Source: Oscillospiraceae bacterium
GTDB lineage: Bacteria; Bacillota; Clostridia; Oscillospirales; CAG-272
Reading direction: 5' to 3'
DNA: 53,277 bases
Assembly (NCBI GenBank): GCA_015064345.1
Contig: SVSK01000003.1
Span: forward strand, 1 to 53,277
Below the pieces are notes generated by a model. The model made no database searches and was not told the origin of the DNA. It saw only the letters and a program-made list of their open reading frames with translations. This document shows, in pieces, positions 1-8,100 of the stretch; position 1 is the first letter of the stretch, and the number at the start of each line of letters is the position of its first letter. The position numbers and the translations under genes are program-made.

Positions 1-8
1 AAAAGATA

Positions 9-37
9 TTTACATTCCGACAGTTTTGCGATATAAT
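9..37 (+). promoter_or_regulatory. Sigma-A promoter of nifJ
   Basis: A -35 box TTTACA (9-14) and a consensus -10 box TATAAT (32-37) are separated by 17 bp. The predicted transcript starts near 44, giving a leader of about 75 nt. No operator or riboswitch is obvious in the leader. Confidence 0.75.
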
Positions 38-118
38 AATTAAGATATAATGCGTAGTATCAAAAGTACCTCGCATAATATAAATTCAATCATAATTTTA
101 TTTGGAGGATATATTATC

Positions 119-3100
119 ATGGCAAGAAAAATGCTTTCCATGGATGGTAACACCGCTGCGGCGCATGCCTCTTATGCGTTCACAGAAGTTGCTGCCATCT
201 ACCCCATTACTCCTTCTTCTGTTATGGCTGACGTTACAGACACATGGTCTGCAGGCGGCCTGAAGAACATAATGGGTGACACCGTTAAGGTTGTCGAAAT
301 GCAGTCTGAAGCAGGTGCTGCAGGTGCTGTTCACGGCTCTCTCGCTGCAGGTGCTCTCACGACTACATACACTGCATCTCAGGGTCTTCTCCTGATGATC
401 CCCAACATGTACAAGATCGCAGGTGAGCTCCTTCCCTGTGTTATCCATGTATCTGCTCGTTGCGTAGCATCTCATGCTCTCAACATTTTCGGTGACCACT
501 CCGACGTTTATGCTTGCCGTCAGACAGGTTTTGCTATGATGGCTGAATCCAACCCTCAGGAAGTTATGGACCTCGGCGCTGTTGCTCACCTCGCAACAAT
601 CAAGGGTCGCGTTCCTGTTCTTAACTTCTTCGACGGCTTCAGAACATCCCACGAGATCCAGAAGATCGAAACATGGGACTACGCTGATCTCGAAGAAATG
701 GTTGACAAGGATGCTATCGCTGCATTCCGTTCTCGCGCACTCAACCCCGAACACCCCGTACTCCGCGGTTCCGCTGAAAACGGTGACATCTTCTTCCAGC
801 ACAGAGAAGCTTGCAACAAGTTCTATGATGCATTCCCTGCTATCGTTGAAGAATACATGGACAAGGTTAATGCGAAGATCGGTACAGATTACAAGCTCTT
901 CAACTACTACGGTGCTCCGGACGCTGAACGCGTTATCATTGCTATGGGTTCTGTATGTGACGTTGCTGAAGAAGTTATCGACTACATGCTCGCAGCAGGC
1001 GAAAAGGTTGGTCTTGTTAAGGTTCGCCTTTACCGTCCTTTCGTAGCTGCTAAGCTCAGCGAAGCTATTCCCGCTACATGTAAAAAGATCGCTGTTCTTG
1101 ACAGAACAAAAGAGCCCGGCTCTCTCGGCGAACCTCTCTACCTCGACGTTGTTACAGCTCTCTCCCTCACAGGCAGAACTGACATCAAGGTTGTTGGCGG
1201 TCGTTACGGTCTCGGTTCCAAGGACACACCTCCGCAGTCCATTTTCGCAGTATACGAAAACCTCGCTGCTGAAGCTCCGAAGAACAACTTCACAATCGGT
1301 ATCGTAGACGACGTTACAGGTCTTTCTCTCGAAGAAAAGCCCGCTCCCGACACAGCAGCTGCAGGTACAATCGCTTGCAAGTTCTGGGGTCTCGGCGGTG
1401 ACGGTACTGTTGGTGCTAACAAGAACTCTATCAAGATCATCGGTGACCATACAGATAAGTTCATTCAGGCTTACTTCCAGTATGACTCCAAGAAGACATC
1501 CGGTATCACAATTTCTCACCTCCGTTTCGGTGACAAGCCCATCAAGAGCCCTTACTACATCAACAAGGCTGACTTCGTAGCTTGCCACAACTCCGCTTAC
1601 CTCAAGAAGTATGACATGATCTCCGACGTAAAGCCCGGCGGTACATTCCTTCTTGACTGCGCTTGGGATGCTGAAGGTCTTGAAGCTAACCTTCCCGCTA
1701 AGGTTAAGTCCTATATCGCAAACAACAACGTTAAGTTTATCACCATCGACGCTACCACAATCGCTACAAAGCAGATCGGTAACGCAAAGGTTAAGAACAC
1801 AGTTCTTCAGTCCGCATTCTTCTCTCTCGCTAACATTCTTCCTAAGGACGAAGCTATCGAGTACATGAAGAAGGCTGCATACAAGTCCTACATCAAGAAG
1901 GGTCAGGCTATCGTTGACCTCAACTATGCTGCTATCGATGCAGGTGCAGACGCTTACACAGAAGTTGTTGTTCCCGAATCTTGGAAGAATGCTGGCACAG
2001 ATGCTCCTAAGGCTGAATTCAAGTCTAACCGTGCTGACCTCGAAAAGTTCGTAAACACTGTTGTTAACCCCACAAACGCTATGGCAGGTGACAGCCTCCC
2101 CGTTTCCGCATTCACTGAATATGTTGACGGTACATTCCCTCAGGGTTCTACTGCTTCCGAAAAGCGCGGCGTTGCTGTTTACGTTCCCGTATGGCATCCC
2201 GAAAACTGTATCCAGTGTAACAACTGTGCATTCGTTTGCCCGCACGCTGCTATCCGTCCCTTCGCTATGACTGAAGAGGAAGCTGCTGCTGCTCCCGAAG
2301 CAACAAAGTTCACTGCTAAGCCCGTTATCAAGACAAACTACAAGTTCACAATGGCTATCTCCCCTGCAGACTGTATGGGTTGTACCCTCTGCGTTAAGGC
2401 TTGCCCTGTAACAGCTAAGGCTGAAAAGGACGGCACTGACAAGAAGGCACTCGAAATGGTTCTCGCTCCTACACAGGCTGACCAGCAGGCTCCTTGGGAC
2501 TACGCTGTTGCTAACGTTTCCGAAAAGAAGGAACTCATCAACAACACTGTTAAGGGTTCTCAGTTCAAGCAGCCTCTCCTCGAGTTCTCCGGCTCTTGCG
2601 CAGGTTGTGCTGAAACATCTTACGCACGTCTTATCACCCAGCTCTTCGGTGAAAGAATGTACATCTCCAACGCTACAGGTTGTTCCTCCATTTGGGGTGG
2701 TTCTGCTCCTGCAACACCTTACACAGTAAACAAGGAATCCGGTCGCGGTCCTGCTTGGGGTAACTCCCTCTTCGAGGACAATGCTGAGCACGGTCTCGGT
2801 ATCCACCTCGGTCAGAAGACAATCAGAAACCGTCTTGCTGAAAAGGTTCAGAAGCTGATGGCTATCGAATGGACTCAGGCTGATATTAAGGCAGCTGGTC
2901 AGGAGTGGCTCGACACATTCAACGACGGTAAGGCTAATGCTGAGGCTACAGAAAAGCTCATCGCTGCTCTTCAGGCCGGTATTGCTACTGCTGATGAAGG
3001 TCTCGCTCTCTGCGCTTCCGAACACGGCAAGGAAGTATTCGGCGATAAGCTCGCTGAAAGAACCGCTCAGTTCGAAGCTCTCAAGGCTGCAGGCAAGAAC

Positions 3101-3817
3101 TGCGACTGCGAAGCTTGCGCTCTCTGCGAAGAGATCCTCGCTGAAAAGGATTACCTCGGCAAGAAGTCCGTATGGATCTTCGGTGGTGACGGTTGGGCAT
3201 ATGACATCGGCTTCGGCGGTCTCGACCACGTTATCGCTTCCGGCGAAGACGTAAACATCATGGTATTCGATACCGAAGTTTACTCCAACACAGGTGGACA
3301 GGCTTCCAAGGCTTCCAACATCGGTCAGGTTGCACAGTTCGCTGCTGCAGGTAAGGCTATCGGCAAGAAGAACCTTGCAGAAATCGCAATGTCCTACGGT
3401 TATGTATACGTAGCACAGGTTGCTATGGGTGCTGATATGAACCAGCTCCTCAAGGCTCTTACAGAAGCTGAAGCTTACAACGGTCCTTCCATTATTATCG
3501 GCTACGCTCCTTGCGAAATGCACGGCATTAAGGGCACAATGGCTAACTGCCAGCTCGAAATGAAGAAGGCTGTTGAATCCGGCTACTGGCAGATGTTCAG
3601 ATACAACCCTGCACTCAAGGCTGAAGGCAAGAATCCCTTCACTCTTGACAGCAAGGAACCCACAGGCAGCTACATCGACTTCATTAAGAATGAAAACCGT
3701 TACAGCCGCCTCGCAGCTTCCAACCCCGAACGTGCTGCTGAGCTCTTTGAAAAGGCTGAAGCTAATGCAAAGGCTAAATACGAAAGACTCACAAAGTACA
3801 GCAAGCTTTACGAATAA
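119..3817 (+). CDS. nifJ: Pyruvate:ferredoxin (flavodoxin) oxidoreductase
   Basis: Converts pyruvate and CoA to acetyl-CoA, CO2 and reduced ferredoxin in the cytoplasm; it is the central pyruvate-oxidising enzyme of anaerobes. The start is the ATG at 119, preceded 10 nt upstream by GGAGG (104-108); an upstream in-frame ATG at 50 has no ribosome site. At 1232 residues it is full length for the one-chain family. Visible elements in order: the N-terminal pyruvate/TPP domain with YPITPSS (28-34), a two-cluster ferredoxin domain with CIQCNNCAFVCP (from 697) and CMGCTLCVKACP (from 752), the proximal cluster cysteines C827, C830, C855 and C1132, and the TPP-binding GGDGWAYDIGFGG (from about 1021). 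A charged insertion ahead of the TPP motif carries an extra cysteine group C995/C997/C1000/C1003. Codon use is extremely biased, as expected for a very highly expressed gene. It is monocistronic between its own promoter and terminator. Confidence 0.97.
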   Translation: MARKMLSMDGNTAAAHASYAFTEVAAIYPITPSSVMADVTDTWSAGGLKNIMGDTVKVVEMQSEAGAAGAVHGSLAAGALTTTYTASQGLLLMIPNMYKIAGELLPCVIHVSARCVASHALNIFGDHSDVYACRQTGFAMMAESNPQEVMDLGAVAHLATIKGRVPVLNFFDGFRTSHEIQKIETWDYADLEEMVDKDAIAAFRSRALNPEHPVLRGSAENGDIFFQHREACNKFYDAFPAIVEEYMDKVNAKIGTDYKLFNYYGAPDAERVIIAMGSVCDVAEEVIDYMLAAGEKVGLVKVRLYRPFVAAKLSEAIPATCKKIAVLDRTKEPGSLGEPLYLDVVTALSLTGRTDIKVVGGRYGLGSKDTPPQSIFAVYENLAAEAPKNNFTIGIVDDVTGLSLEEKPAPDTAAAGTIACKFWGLGGDGTVGANKNSIKIIGDHTDKFIQAYFQYDSKKTSGITISHLRFGDKPIKSPYYINKADFVACHNSAYLKKYDMISDVKPGGTFLLDCAWDAEGLEANLPAKVKSYIANNNVKFITIDATTIATKQIGNAKVKNTVLQSAFFSLANILPKDEAIEYMKKAAYKSYIKKGQAIVDLNYAAIDAGADAYTEVVVPESWKNAGTDAPKAEFKSNRADLEKFVNTVVNPTNAMAGDSLPVSAFTEYVDGTFPQGSTASEKRGVAVYVPVWHPENCIQCNNCAFVCPHAAIRPFAMTEEEAAAAPEATKFTAKPVIKTNYKFTMAISPADCMGCTLCVKACPVTAKAEKDGTDKKALEMVLAPTQADQQAPWDYAVANVSEKKELINNTVKGSQFKQPLLEFSGSCAGCAETSYARLITQLFGERMYISNATGCSSIWGGSAPATPYTVNKESGRGPAWGNSLFEDNAEHGLGIHLGQKTIRNRLAEKVQKLMAIEWTQADIKAAGQEWLDTFNDGKANAEATEKLIAALQAGIATADEGLALCASEHGKEVFGDKLAERTAQFEALKAAGKNCDCEACALCEEILAEKDYLGKKSVWIFGGDGWAYDIGFGGLDHVIASGEDVNIMVFDTEVYSNTGGQASKASNIGQVAQFAAAGKAIGKKNLAEIAMSYGYVYVAQVAMGADMNQLLKALTEAEAYNGPSIIIGYAPCEMHGIKGTMANCQLEMKKAVESGYWQMFRYNPALKAEGKNPFTLDSKEPTGSYIDFIKNENRYSRLAASNPERAAELFEKAEANAKAKYERLTKYSKLYE

Positions 3818-3835
3818 TCTAACCACTTAAACGAA

Positions 3836-3870
3836 AACGCCGGCTCATCTTTGGGTCGGCGTTTATGTTT
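3836..3870 (+). terminator. Rho-independent terminator of nifJ
   Basis: A 7-bp perfect stem AACGCCG/CGGCGTT (3836-3842 with 3857-3863) extends inward through G-U and G-C pairs to about 11 bp around a six-base loop. It is followed by a T-rich tail and lies 18 nt after the nifJ stop. Confidence 0.8.
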
Positions 3871-3892
3871 CATTTGTTAATGAGGTAACAAT

Positions 3893-4732
3893 ATGGAAAA
3901 ATATACTTACAAGCATGTAGCCCTTATCGGTGTTGACGGCGCAGGCGTTTTCTTCAGAGATACCGCCACTCCCAATATCGACAAGATTATGGAAAACGGA
4001 GCTATAAGCTATGATGTGCTCACAGCTGAACCCACAATCAGCGCAGAATGTTGGGGTTCGATGCTCATTGGTGTAAAGCCCGAAGTACACGGTCTTACAA
4101 ATGATATCGTTTCATCCAAGGTTTATGATGTAAATTCGAAGTACCCGACAGTTTTTCGCGTAATCAGCGAGAATATGCCCGGTGCAACTCTTGCCTCTTT
4201 CTCCAACTGGTCCCCAATAAACAGTGGCATTATTGAAACTAATCTCAACGTGTATAAGGACAGCAGCTGGGACGGTGAGCTTACCGAAAAGATATGCACA
4301 TATCTGAAGGAAAACGGAGCACCTACATTCTTATTCGTTCAGTTTGACGATGTTGACGGTGCGGGTCACTGTCATGGCTATAGATCCGAGAAGTATCTTG
4401 AGCAGATCACAGTCGAGGATAGCTATATTGGCAAAATCTTCGACACTTACAAGAAATTGGGCGTTCTTGAAGACACACTGTTCATTATTACCGCTGACCA
4501 CGGCGGATTTGGTGTTCATCATGGCGGATCACACGTCGATGAAAAGTTCGTTATGTTCGCAGCTTGCGGTAAGACCGTAAAGCACGGCACAATTGGAGAT
4601 ATGGAGATCCGTGATACTGCCGCTATTATCCTCCATGCACTTGGACTCCAGCAGCCTAAATCATGGACCGCAAGGATTCCCGAAAACTTCTATGTGGGTG
4701 TAGAAGCATCAGAGAGACCCCTCGGCGAATAA
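3893..4732 (+). CDS. Alkaline-phosphatase-superfamily hydrolase (nucleotide pyrophosphatase/phosphodiesterase type)
   Basis: A predicted two-metal phosphohydrolase or phosphodiesterase of 279 residues; the substrate cannot be told from sequence. Superfamily metal ligands are visible: D15 in LIGVDGAG, the nucleophile segment EPTISAECWGS (S50 or T48), D and H in DDVDGAGHCHG, the ITADHGG motif, and a final histidine in GGSH. There is no signal peptide, so it is probably cytoplasmic, unlike secreted NPP enzymes. A GAGGT ribosome site precedes the ATG. It lies between two terminators, after nifJ, and no separate promoter was recognised, so read-through from nifJ is possible. It could equally be a small phosphonoacetate- or phosphoglycerate-mutase-like hydrolase. 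The family call is secure; the reaction is not. Confidence 0.85.
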   Translation: MEKYTYKHVALIGVDGAGVFFRDTATPNIDKIMENGAISYDVLTAEPTISAECWGSMLIGVKPEVHGLTNDIVSSKVYDVNSKYPTVFRVISENMPGATLASFSNWSPINSGIIETNLNVYKDSSWDGELTEKICTYLKENGAPTFLFVQFDDVDGAGHCHGYRSEKYLEQITVEDSYIGKIFDTYKKLGVLEDTLFIITADHGGFGVHHGGSHVDEKFVMFAACGKTVKHGTIGDMEIRDTAAIILHALGLQQPKSWTARIPENFYVGVEASERPLGE

Positions 4733-4743
4733 GTATAAATTAA

Positions 4744-4777
4744 AATACCGTACTCGTTATGAATACGGTATTTTTTT
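4744..4777. terminator. Bidirectional terminator between convergent genes
   Basis: A perfect 9-bp stem AATACCGTA/TACGGTATT (4744-4752 with 4764-4772) has an 11-base loop and a run of seven T on the plus strand. On the minus strand the tail is TTTTA. It sits between the hydrolase gene and the convergent serpin gene. Confidence 0.85.
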
Positions 4778-4779
4778 CT

Positions 4780-6036
4780 TTATTTACTTGGATCCATCAT
4801 GGCACCGATGAAAAACGGTACAGAGTTTTCGCAGTCAATAAGCAGATAAACGAACGGCCTGTCAAGGTATATCTCCTTAGGCTCTATCGGCATTAAAGCA
4901 GATTCGCAGTTCATCTCAACTGCAGTAACAGCACCGGCGCGAGTTCCTTTTTCACTTACAGAGATGAATGTCTTATGTATCACTCTGTTGATGTAAATAT
5001 TACCGCCCGCTGTGCCCATTTTAGAGAAATCAGCTAATGCCGAATCAAATGCATCCGGCATACCGAGAGCGATCAATATTTCGGACATTTCAATGCTGTA
5101 TTCCGACTCAAACTTCGGGATCGATGACCAGACAGTATAGGTTTCGGGAGATGTAAGCATACTGTTGACCTTTTCACCGCTAAGGCTTTTTATATATTCC
5201 TCGACAGAAACGCCTTCATTTGGCAAAAGTGCAACGAAAGCATATTTTCTGCCCGCATAATACTTGATAAATCCTTTTGCAAGTTCATCCTCGATATAGG
5301 TACTCTCTGTTGAATACATGAAGTCAACATCCACAGTACTGTTGTCTTCCTTTGTGAAGTCTCCTTCGCGTACGTCGTATTTCTCGTAAATCTCCTCCCA
5401 CTCCGCGTCAAATGCAAGTGCGTTTATGAGGTACATGATCGTGTCTGCTGAGATTCTGTCAATTATACTGTCGATCATTCCGTCAGTATTATCGTTCACC
5501 CAATTATTTATTTCTTTAACAGTAGTATCGTCGAATGGAGCCTCGTAAATATCAGCACCGTAATAGTCCGCATTATGCTGCAAAAAGTCACCGTTTGGCG
5601 AAAAGCTGCTGCTGTCTCTTACCCATATAGAATTGGCAAGATTGAGTTTATATTTTTCTCCCTGCGGTAGTCCGCTTACATAAGAGGAAATATATCCGTC
5701 AAGAGTTTCCTTGTCCATACCGAATACCTTTTCCATCTGAGAAAGTGTCTCTCCGTCAGCACCTCCTGCTGTCATGGCAAGCGCACTGATCACAGACAGA
5801 GGAGATATTAGAGTGTTCTTTTCTGCATCAAAGCTTTCCTTAAACAGCTTTAACCCAAAATCAGTCATTGTTGAATTGTCTGCATCAGGCAGATCGAATG
5901 AAGCTTCGTTTATTTCATTACTGATCTTCGGCTCATATCCGTCCATTAGGTCGTTTGACTTCACATCTTGCACGCATCCTGTTGACAAAGCTCCAATGAT
6001 ACAAGCAAGCAGTAAGCATATAAGTTTCCTTATCAT
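4780..6036 (-). CDS. Serpin-family serine/cysteine protease inhibitor, lipoprotein
   Basis: A 418-residue protein with a lipoprotein signal (hydrophobic stretch, then LSTGC, Cys21), so it should be anchored on the outer face of the membrane. The rest is one serpin domain: NTLISPLSVISALAMTAGGA is the classical helix-A/B signature, and the C-terminal part holds the reactive-centre hinge SEKGTRAGAVTAV followed by the DRPF strand signature and FFIGAM. Counting from hinge Gly364 as P15 puts P1/P1' at Glu378-Ser379; Leu381/Met382 are alternatives if the loop is longer. Small residues at P12-P8 suggest an inhibitory rather than dead serpin. The start is the ATG at 6036 with GGAGGT four bases upstream. 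It is the last gene of a three-gene envelope operon, 29 nt after the SanA-like gene. Serpins are uncommon in bacteria but recur in gut and cellulolytic Clostridia. Confidence 0.93.
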   Translation of the reverse strand: MIRKLICLLLACIIGALSTGCVQDVKSNDLMDGYEPKISNEINEASFDLPDADNSTMTDFGLKLFKESFDAEKNTLISPLSVISALAMTAGGADGETLSQMEKVFGMDKETLDGYISSYVSGLPQGEKYKLNLANSIWVRDSSSFSPNGDFLQHNADYYGADIYEAPFDDTTVKEINNWVNDNTDGMIDSIIDRISADTIMYLINALAFDAEWEEIYEKYDVREGDFTKEDNSTVDVDFMYSTESTYIEDELAKGFIKYYAGRKYAFVALLPNEGVSVEEYIKSLSGEKVNSMLTSPETYTVWSSIPKFESEYSIEMSEILIALGMPDAFDSALADFSKMGTAGGNIYINRVIHKTFISVSEKGTRAGAVTAVEMNCESALMPIEPKEIYLDRPFVYLLIDCENSVPFFIGAMMDPSK

Positions 6037-6065
6037 ATAAACCTCCAAGAGTTGTAATTTGCAGT

Positions 6066-6755
6066 TTATCCGTCAGTAACTTCCCCGCTGTCGTCAAATG
6101 AAATTGTCTCGCCAAGCACAACAGGCTCCGGCTTGAATAGGATATAAAAGAAGTCTTTTGCTCTTGCCGCCACTTCCCGCACTTCTCGTGCAAATTGACC
6201 GTAATACGGACGAAGATCAGCCGACACTCCTAAAGCCTCAATTCCAAGTGAATCAGCGATGGCAAGTGCGCGGTATAAATGATATTCTTGAGTAACGATT
6301 ACTACCTTTTCGGCACCGAATATCTCCTTTGCCCGATAAAGTGAGTCGTATGTCGAGAATCCTGCGTGATCAAGGAAGATTCTTTCAGCAGGTACTCCCT
6401 TTGAGACAGCATAATTCTTCATAGTATTTACTTCATCATATTCAACTCTTCCGTGATCCCCGCTCATTAGAATAGTGTTTGATACGCCGGAGTCAAACAG
6501 CGAGATTCCCGTTAGAAGCCTGTCCTCAAGCATGTGGCTGGGGCTTCCGTCATCCCTGACACCTGCGCCAAGAACAAGTATGCAGTCATAATCAGACAAA
6601 TTAATGCTTTCCGGTGTTAAAATTCTGCCTTTTGCTCCTAATATCATTCGGATATTCACGGCGGCTACAAATATTAGTGCCGCAATTACAATTATTCCCG
6701 TGATAACCACAGCCTTAAGACGTTTATTACTTCTCTTCTTTATCCTTTTTTTCAT
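6066..6755 (-). CDS. SanA/YdcF-like DUF218 membrane protein
   Basis: A 229-residue protein with a basic N-terminus, one membrane segment (about residues 14-37) and an extracytoplasmic DUF218 domain. The family motifs are the strand CILVLGAGV followed by GSPSHMLEDRL, the ILMSGDHG turn, and VIVTQEYHLYRAL. SanA of E. coli is linked to vancomycin exclusion and envelope integrity; other relatives act in cell-wall glycan metabolism, but no reaction is established. It overlaps the end of the upstream DUF4349 gene by 29 nt, implying translational coupling, and precedes the serpin gene. The exact role here is inference from family and position. Confidence 0.85.
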   Translation of the reverse strand: MKKRIKKRSNKRLKAVVITGIIVIAALIFVAAVNIRMILGAKGRILTPESINLSDYDCILVLGAGVRDDGSPSHMLEDRLLTGISLFDSGVSNTILMSGDHGRVEYDEVNTMKNYAVSKGVPAERIFLDHAGFSTYDSLYRAKEIFGAEKVVIVTQEYHLYRALAIADSLGIEALGVSADLRPYYGQFAREVREVAARAKDFFYILFKPEPVVLGETISFDDSGEVTDG

Positions 6756-7728
6756 CGTTGCTGCCCTTTACCGATCTTGTCTTTCGCTTCTTTGTTATAC
6801 TCACAATAATTATAACAAATACAGCGATAATTACAAGCCAAATTGCAATATACGGCAGAGATGAAACGAAGTTTACGGAGAAGTCTTCGAGTCCCTCTTT
6901 CATTTCGTCGACAGTTTCGTTAAGTCCTTCCCTCATTCTCTCGACAACAGTAAGCTTCTCTTCGTTAATAACTTCTTTTTTAACTTCGGTTATGCTTAAA
7001 TAAACCGTGCAGTAAGAGATAAGATCATCATACTTTCTGAGTCGTGCCTTATACGATTCGAGCTGATAGGTAACCTCGGATATTCTCGACTGAAGAGATA
7101 TGACATCGTCAAGCTTTGTTGCCTTTTCAAGAATGGAGATCAGCGCTTCGTATTCCGCTTCAAGCGCCTTGATCCTGCTTTCAGTATCAACATAAGATGA
7201 TGTTACATCGTCAGAGTTCTCCGAGCGACGTGTTACGCTTCCAAGGGATGTGATCTCATTCATGAATCTGTCATAGCGGTCCGCGGGAATTCTTGCTGTT
7301 ATGCTTGCACTGCGCGAGTAGTATGATTCATATGCACCGCCGCCATAGGACTCGCTTCTCTCGGTATATCCGCCATATGACAGTATGCACGCGTTAAGCT
7401 GAGCCATAAACTCGTCATATGTTGTTGTCTGGAAGCTGATGTTTGCATTTTTGATGATCTTTCTGCTCGACAGATCATTCTGAGCAGTTGAGTTTTCAGA
7501 GTAATCGACCTTTTCGTCATAGTACTCTTCTTTCGGACTGTTTGCCAAACCGCTTGTCATAGGTGCTTCGTACTCATAATCCATCATTGAGTCAGACGCA
7601 TCTTCGCTAACGTATCCTTTGTCATAATACGCGCCGCCGGAGTTAGCTTTATTTGACACTCTGCCGCAGGAAACAAGTGTAAGTGTCATTGATACTGCCA
7701 GGAATAATACTAAAGTTTTCTTTTTCAT
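6727..7728 (-). CDS. DUF4349 domain lipoprotein
   Basis: A 333-residue exported protein. The start is the ATG at 7728 with GGAGGT (7734-7739) just upstream; a longer reading frame begins earlier without a ribosome site. A signal peptide ends in LTLVSCG, a plausible lipobox. The central DUF4349 region carries the ANISFQTTTYDEFMAQLN segment, a Gly/Tyr/Ser-rich stretch with YGGGAYESYYS, and a coiled coil (IKALEAEYEALISILEKA and beyond). Near the C-terminus is one membrane helix (IAIWLVIIAVFVIIIV) and a Lys-rich cytoplasmic tail. DUF4349 proteins have no established biochemical function. It heads the operon with the SanA-like and serpin genes, so all three products sit in or on the membrane. Confidence 0.87.
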   Translation of the reverse strand: MKKKTLVLFLAVSMTLTLVSCGRVSNKANSGGAYYDKGYVSEDASDSMMDYEYEAPMTSGLANSPKEEYYDEKVDYSENSTAQNDLSSRKIIKNANISFQTTTYDEFMAQLNACILSYGGYTERSESYGGGAYESYYSRSASITARIPADRYDRFMNEITSLGSVTRRSENSDDVTSSYVDTESRIKALEAEYEALISILEKATKLDDVISLQSRISEVTYQLESYKARLRKYDDLISYCTVYLSITEVKKEVINEEKLTVVERMREGLNETVDEMKEGLEDFSVNFVSSLPYIAIWLVIIAVFVIIIVSITKKRKTRSVKGSNDEKKDKEEK

Positions 7729-7954
7729 AATAGACCTCCAAGTTCTTTTTGTTTTTTTGACGCTCACAAAAACATAAAAGTTCCGTAAATTTCAAAAAAT
7801 GTGAAAATATATACAAATTATCACATAATCCTCTATTTTTAATATATAGGAGTTGTGAAACATTCAATGATATGACAATATTGCGAGAGAATTGGTCAAT
7901 ATTATCCATAGCCTTTATAATCAACAAATAATCATGCCTTGCAGCGTGATAATT

Positions 7955-7968
7955 TGTCATAAATGACA
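7955..7968. promoter_or_regulatory. Palindrome upstream of the serC promoter, possible operator
   Basis: TGTCAT-AA-ATGACA (7955-7960 and 7963-7968) is a perfect inverted repeat 22 bp upstream of the serC -35 box. Its symmetry and place suit a dimeric activator or repressor site for either divergent operon. No regulator could be assigned. Confidence 0.35.
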
Positions 7969-7990
7969 TGGTGGATTTTGTGAATATTTA

Positions 7991-8019
7991 TTGACTTTAG
8001 TTTGATAATGCGGTATAAT
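7991..8019 (+). promoter_or_regulatory. Sigma-A promoter of the serC operon
   Basis: TTGACT (7991-7996) and TATAAT (8014-8019) are separated by 17 bp. Transcription should start near 8026, leaving a leader of about 75 nt that contains a hairpin. Confidence 0.8.
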
Positions 8020-8035
8020 TATTACAATTATTCAG

Positions 8036-8074
8036 TAAATTGAAGTAATATTAATTCATGCTGATTTCAATTTA
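8036..8074 (+). promoter_or_regulatory. Hairpin in the serC mRNA leader
   Basis: A perfect 9-bp stem TAAATTGAA/TTCAATTTA (8036-8044 with 8066-8074) lies between the predicted start site and the AGGAG ribosome site (about 8089). It is AT-rich and has no T-tract, so it is not a terminator. It may stabilise the messenger or affect translation; no known riboswitch class fits. Confidence 0.35.
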
Positions 8075-8100
8075 TTTACATACATTCAGGAGATATTTTT

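Larger units (their letters stand above)
7729..8100. other. AT-rich intergenic region between the divergent envelope and serine operons
   Basis: About 370 bp without a credible gene. It holds the serC promoter, a palindrome upstream of that promoter, and a leader hairpin, each listed separately. For the leftward operon I see no promoter good enough to call; the best candidate is a weak TTGAAT/TATTAA pair read leftward in the 7830-7870 area. A small leftward frame across this region is low-complexity AT-rich sequence and was not accepted as a gene. Confidence 0.6.

Noticed and set aside
98-3826. A complete 1242-codon open frame antisense to nifJ
   Set aside because: It results from the very strong codon bias of nifJ, which avoids codons that read as stops on the other strand. 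Its product is low-similarity, Cys/Ser/Val-rich and lacks a proper ribosome site or promoter.
7649-7969. A 106-codon leftward frame in the DUF4349-serC intergenic region
   Set aside because: It overlaps the true start of the DUF4349 gene, has AT-rich low-complexity composition and no ribosome site.
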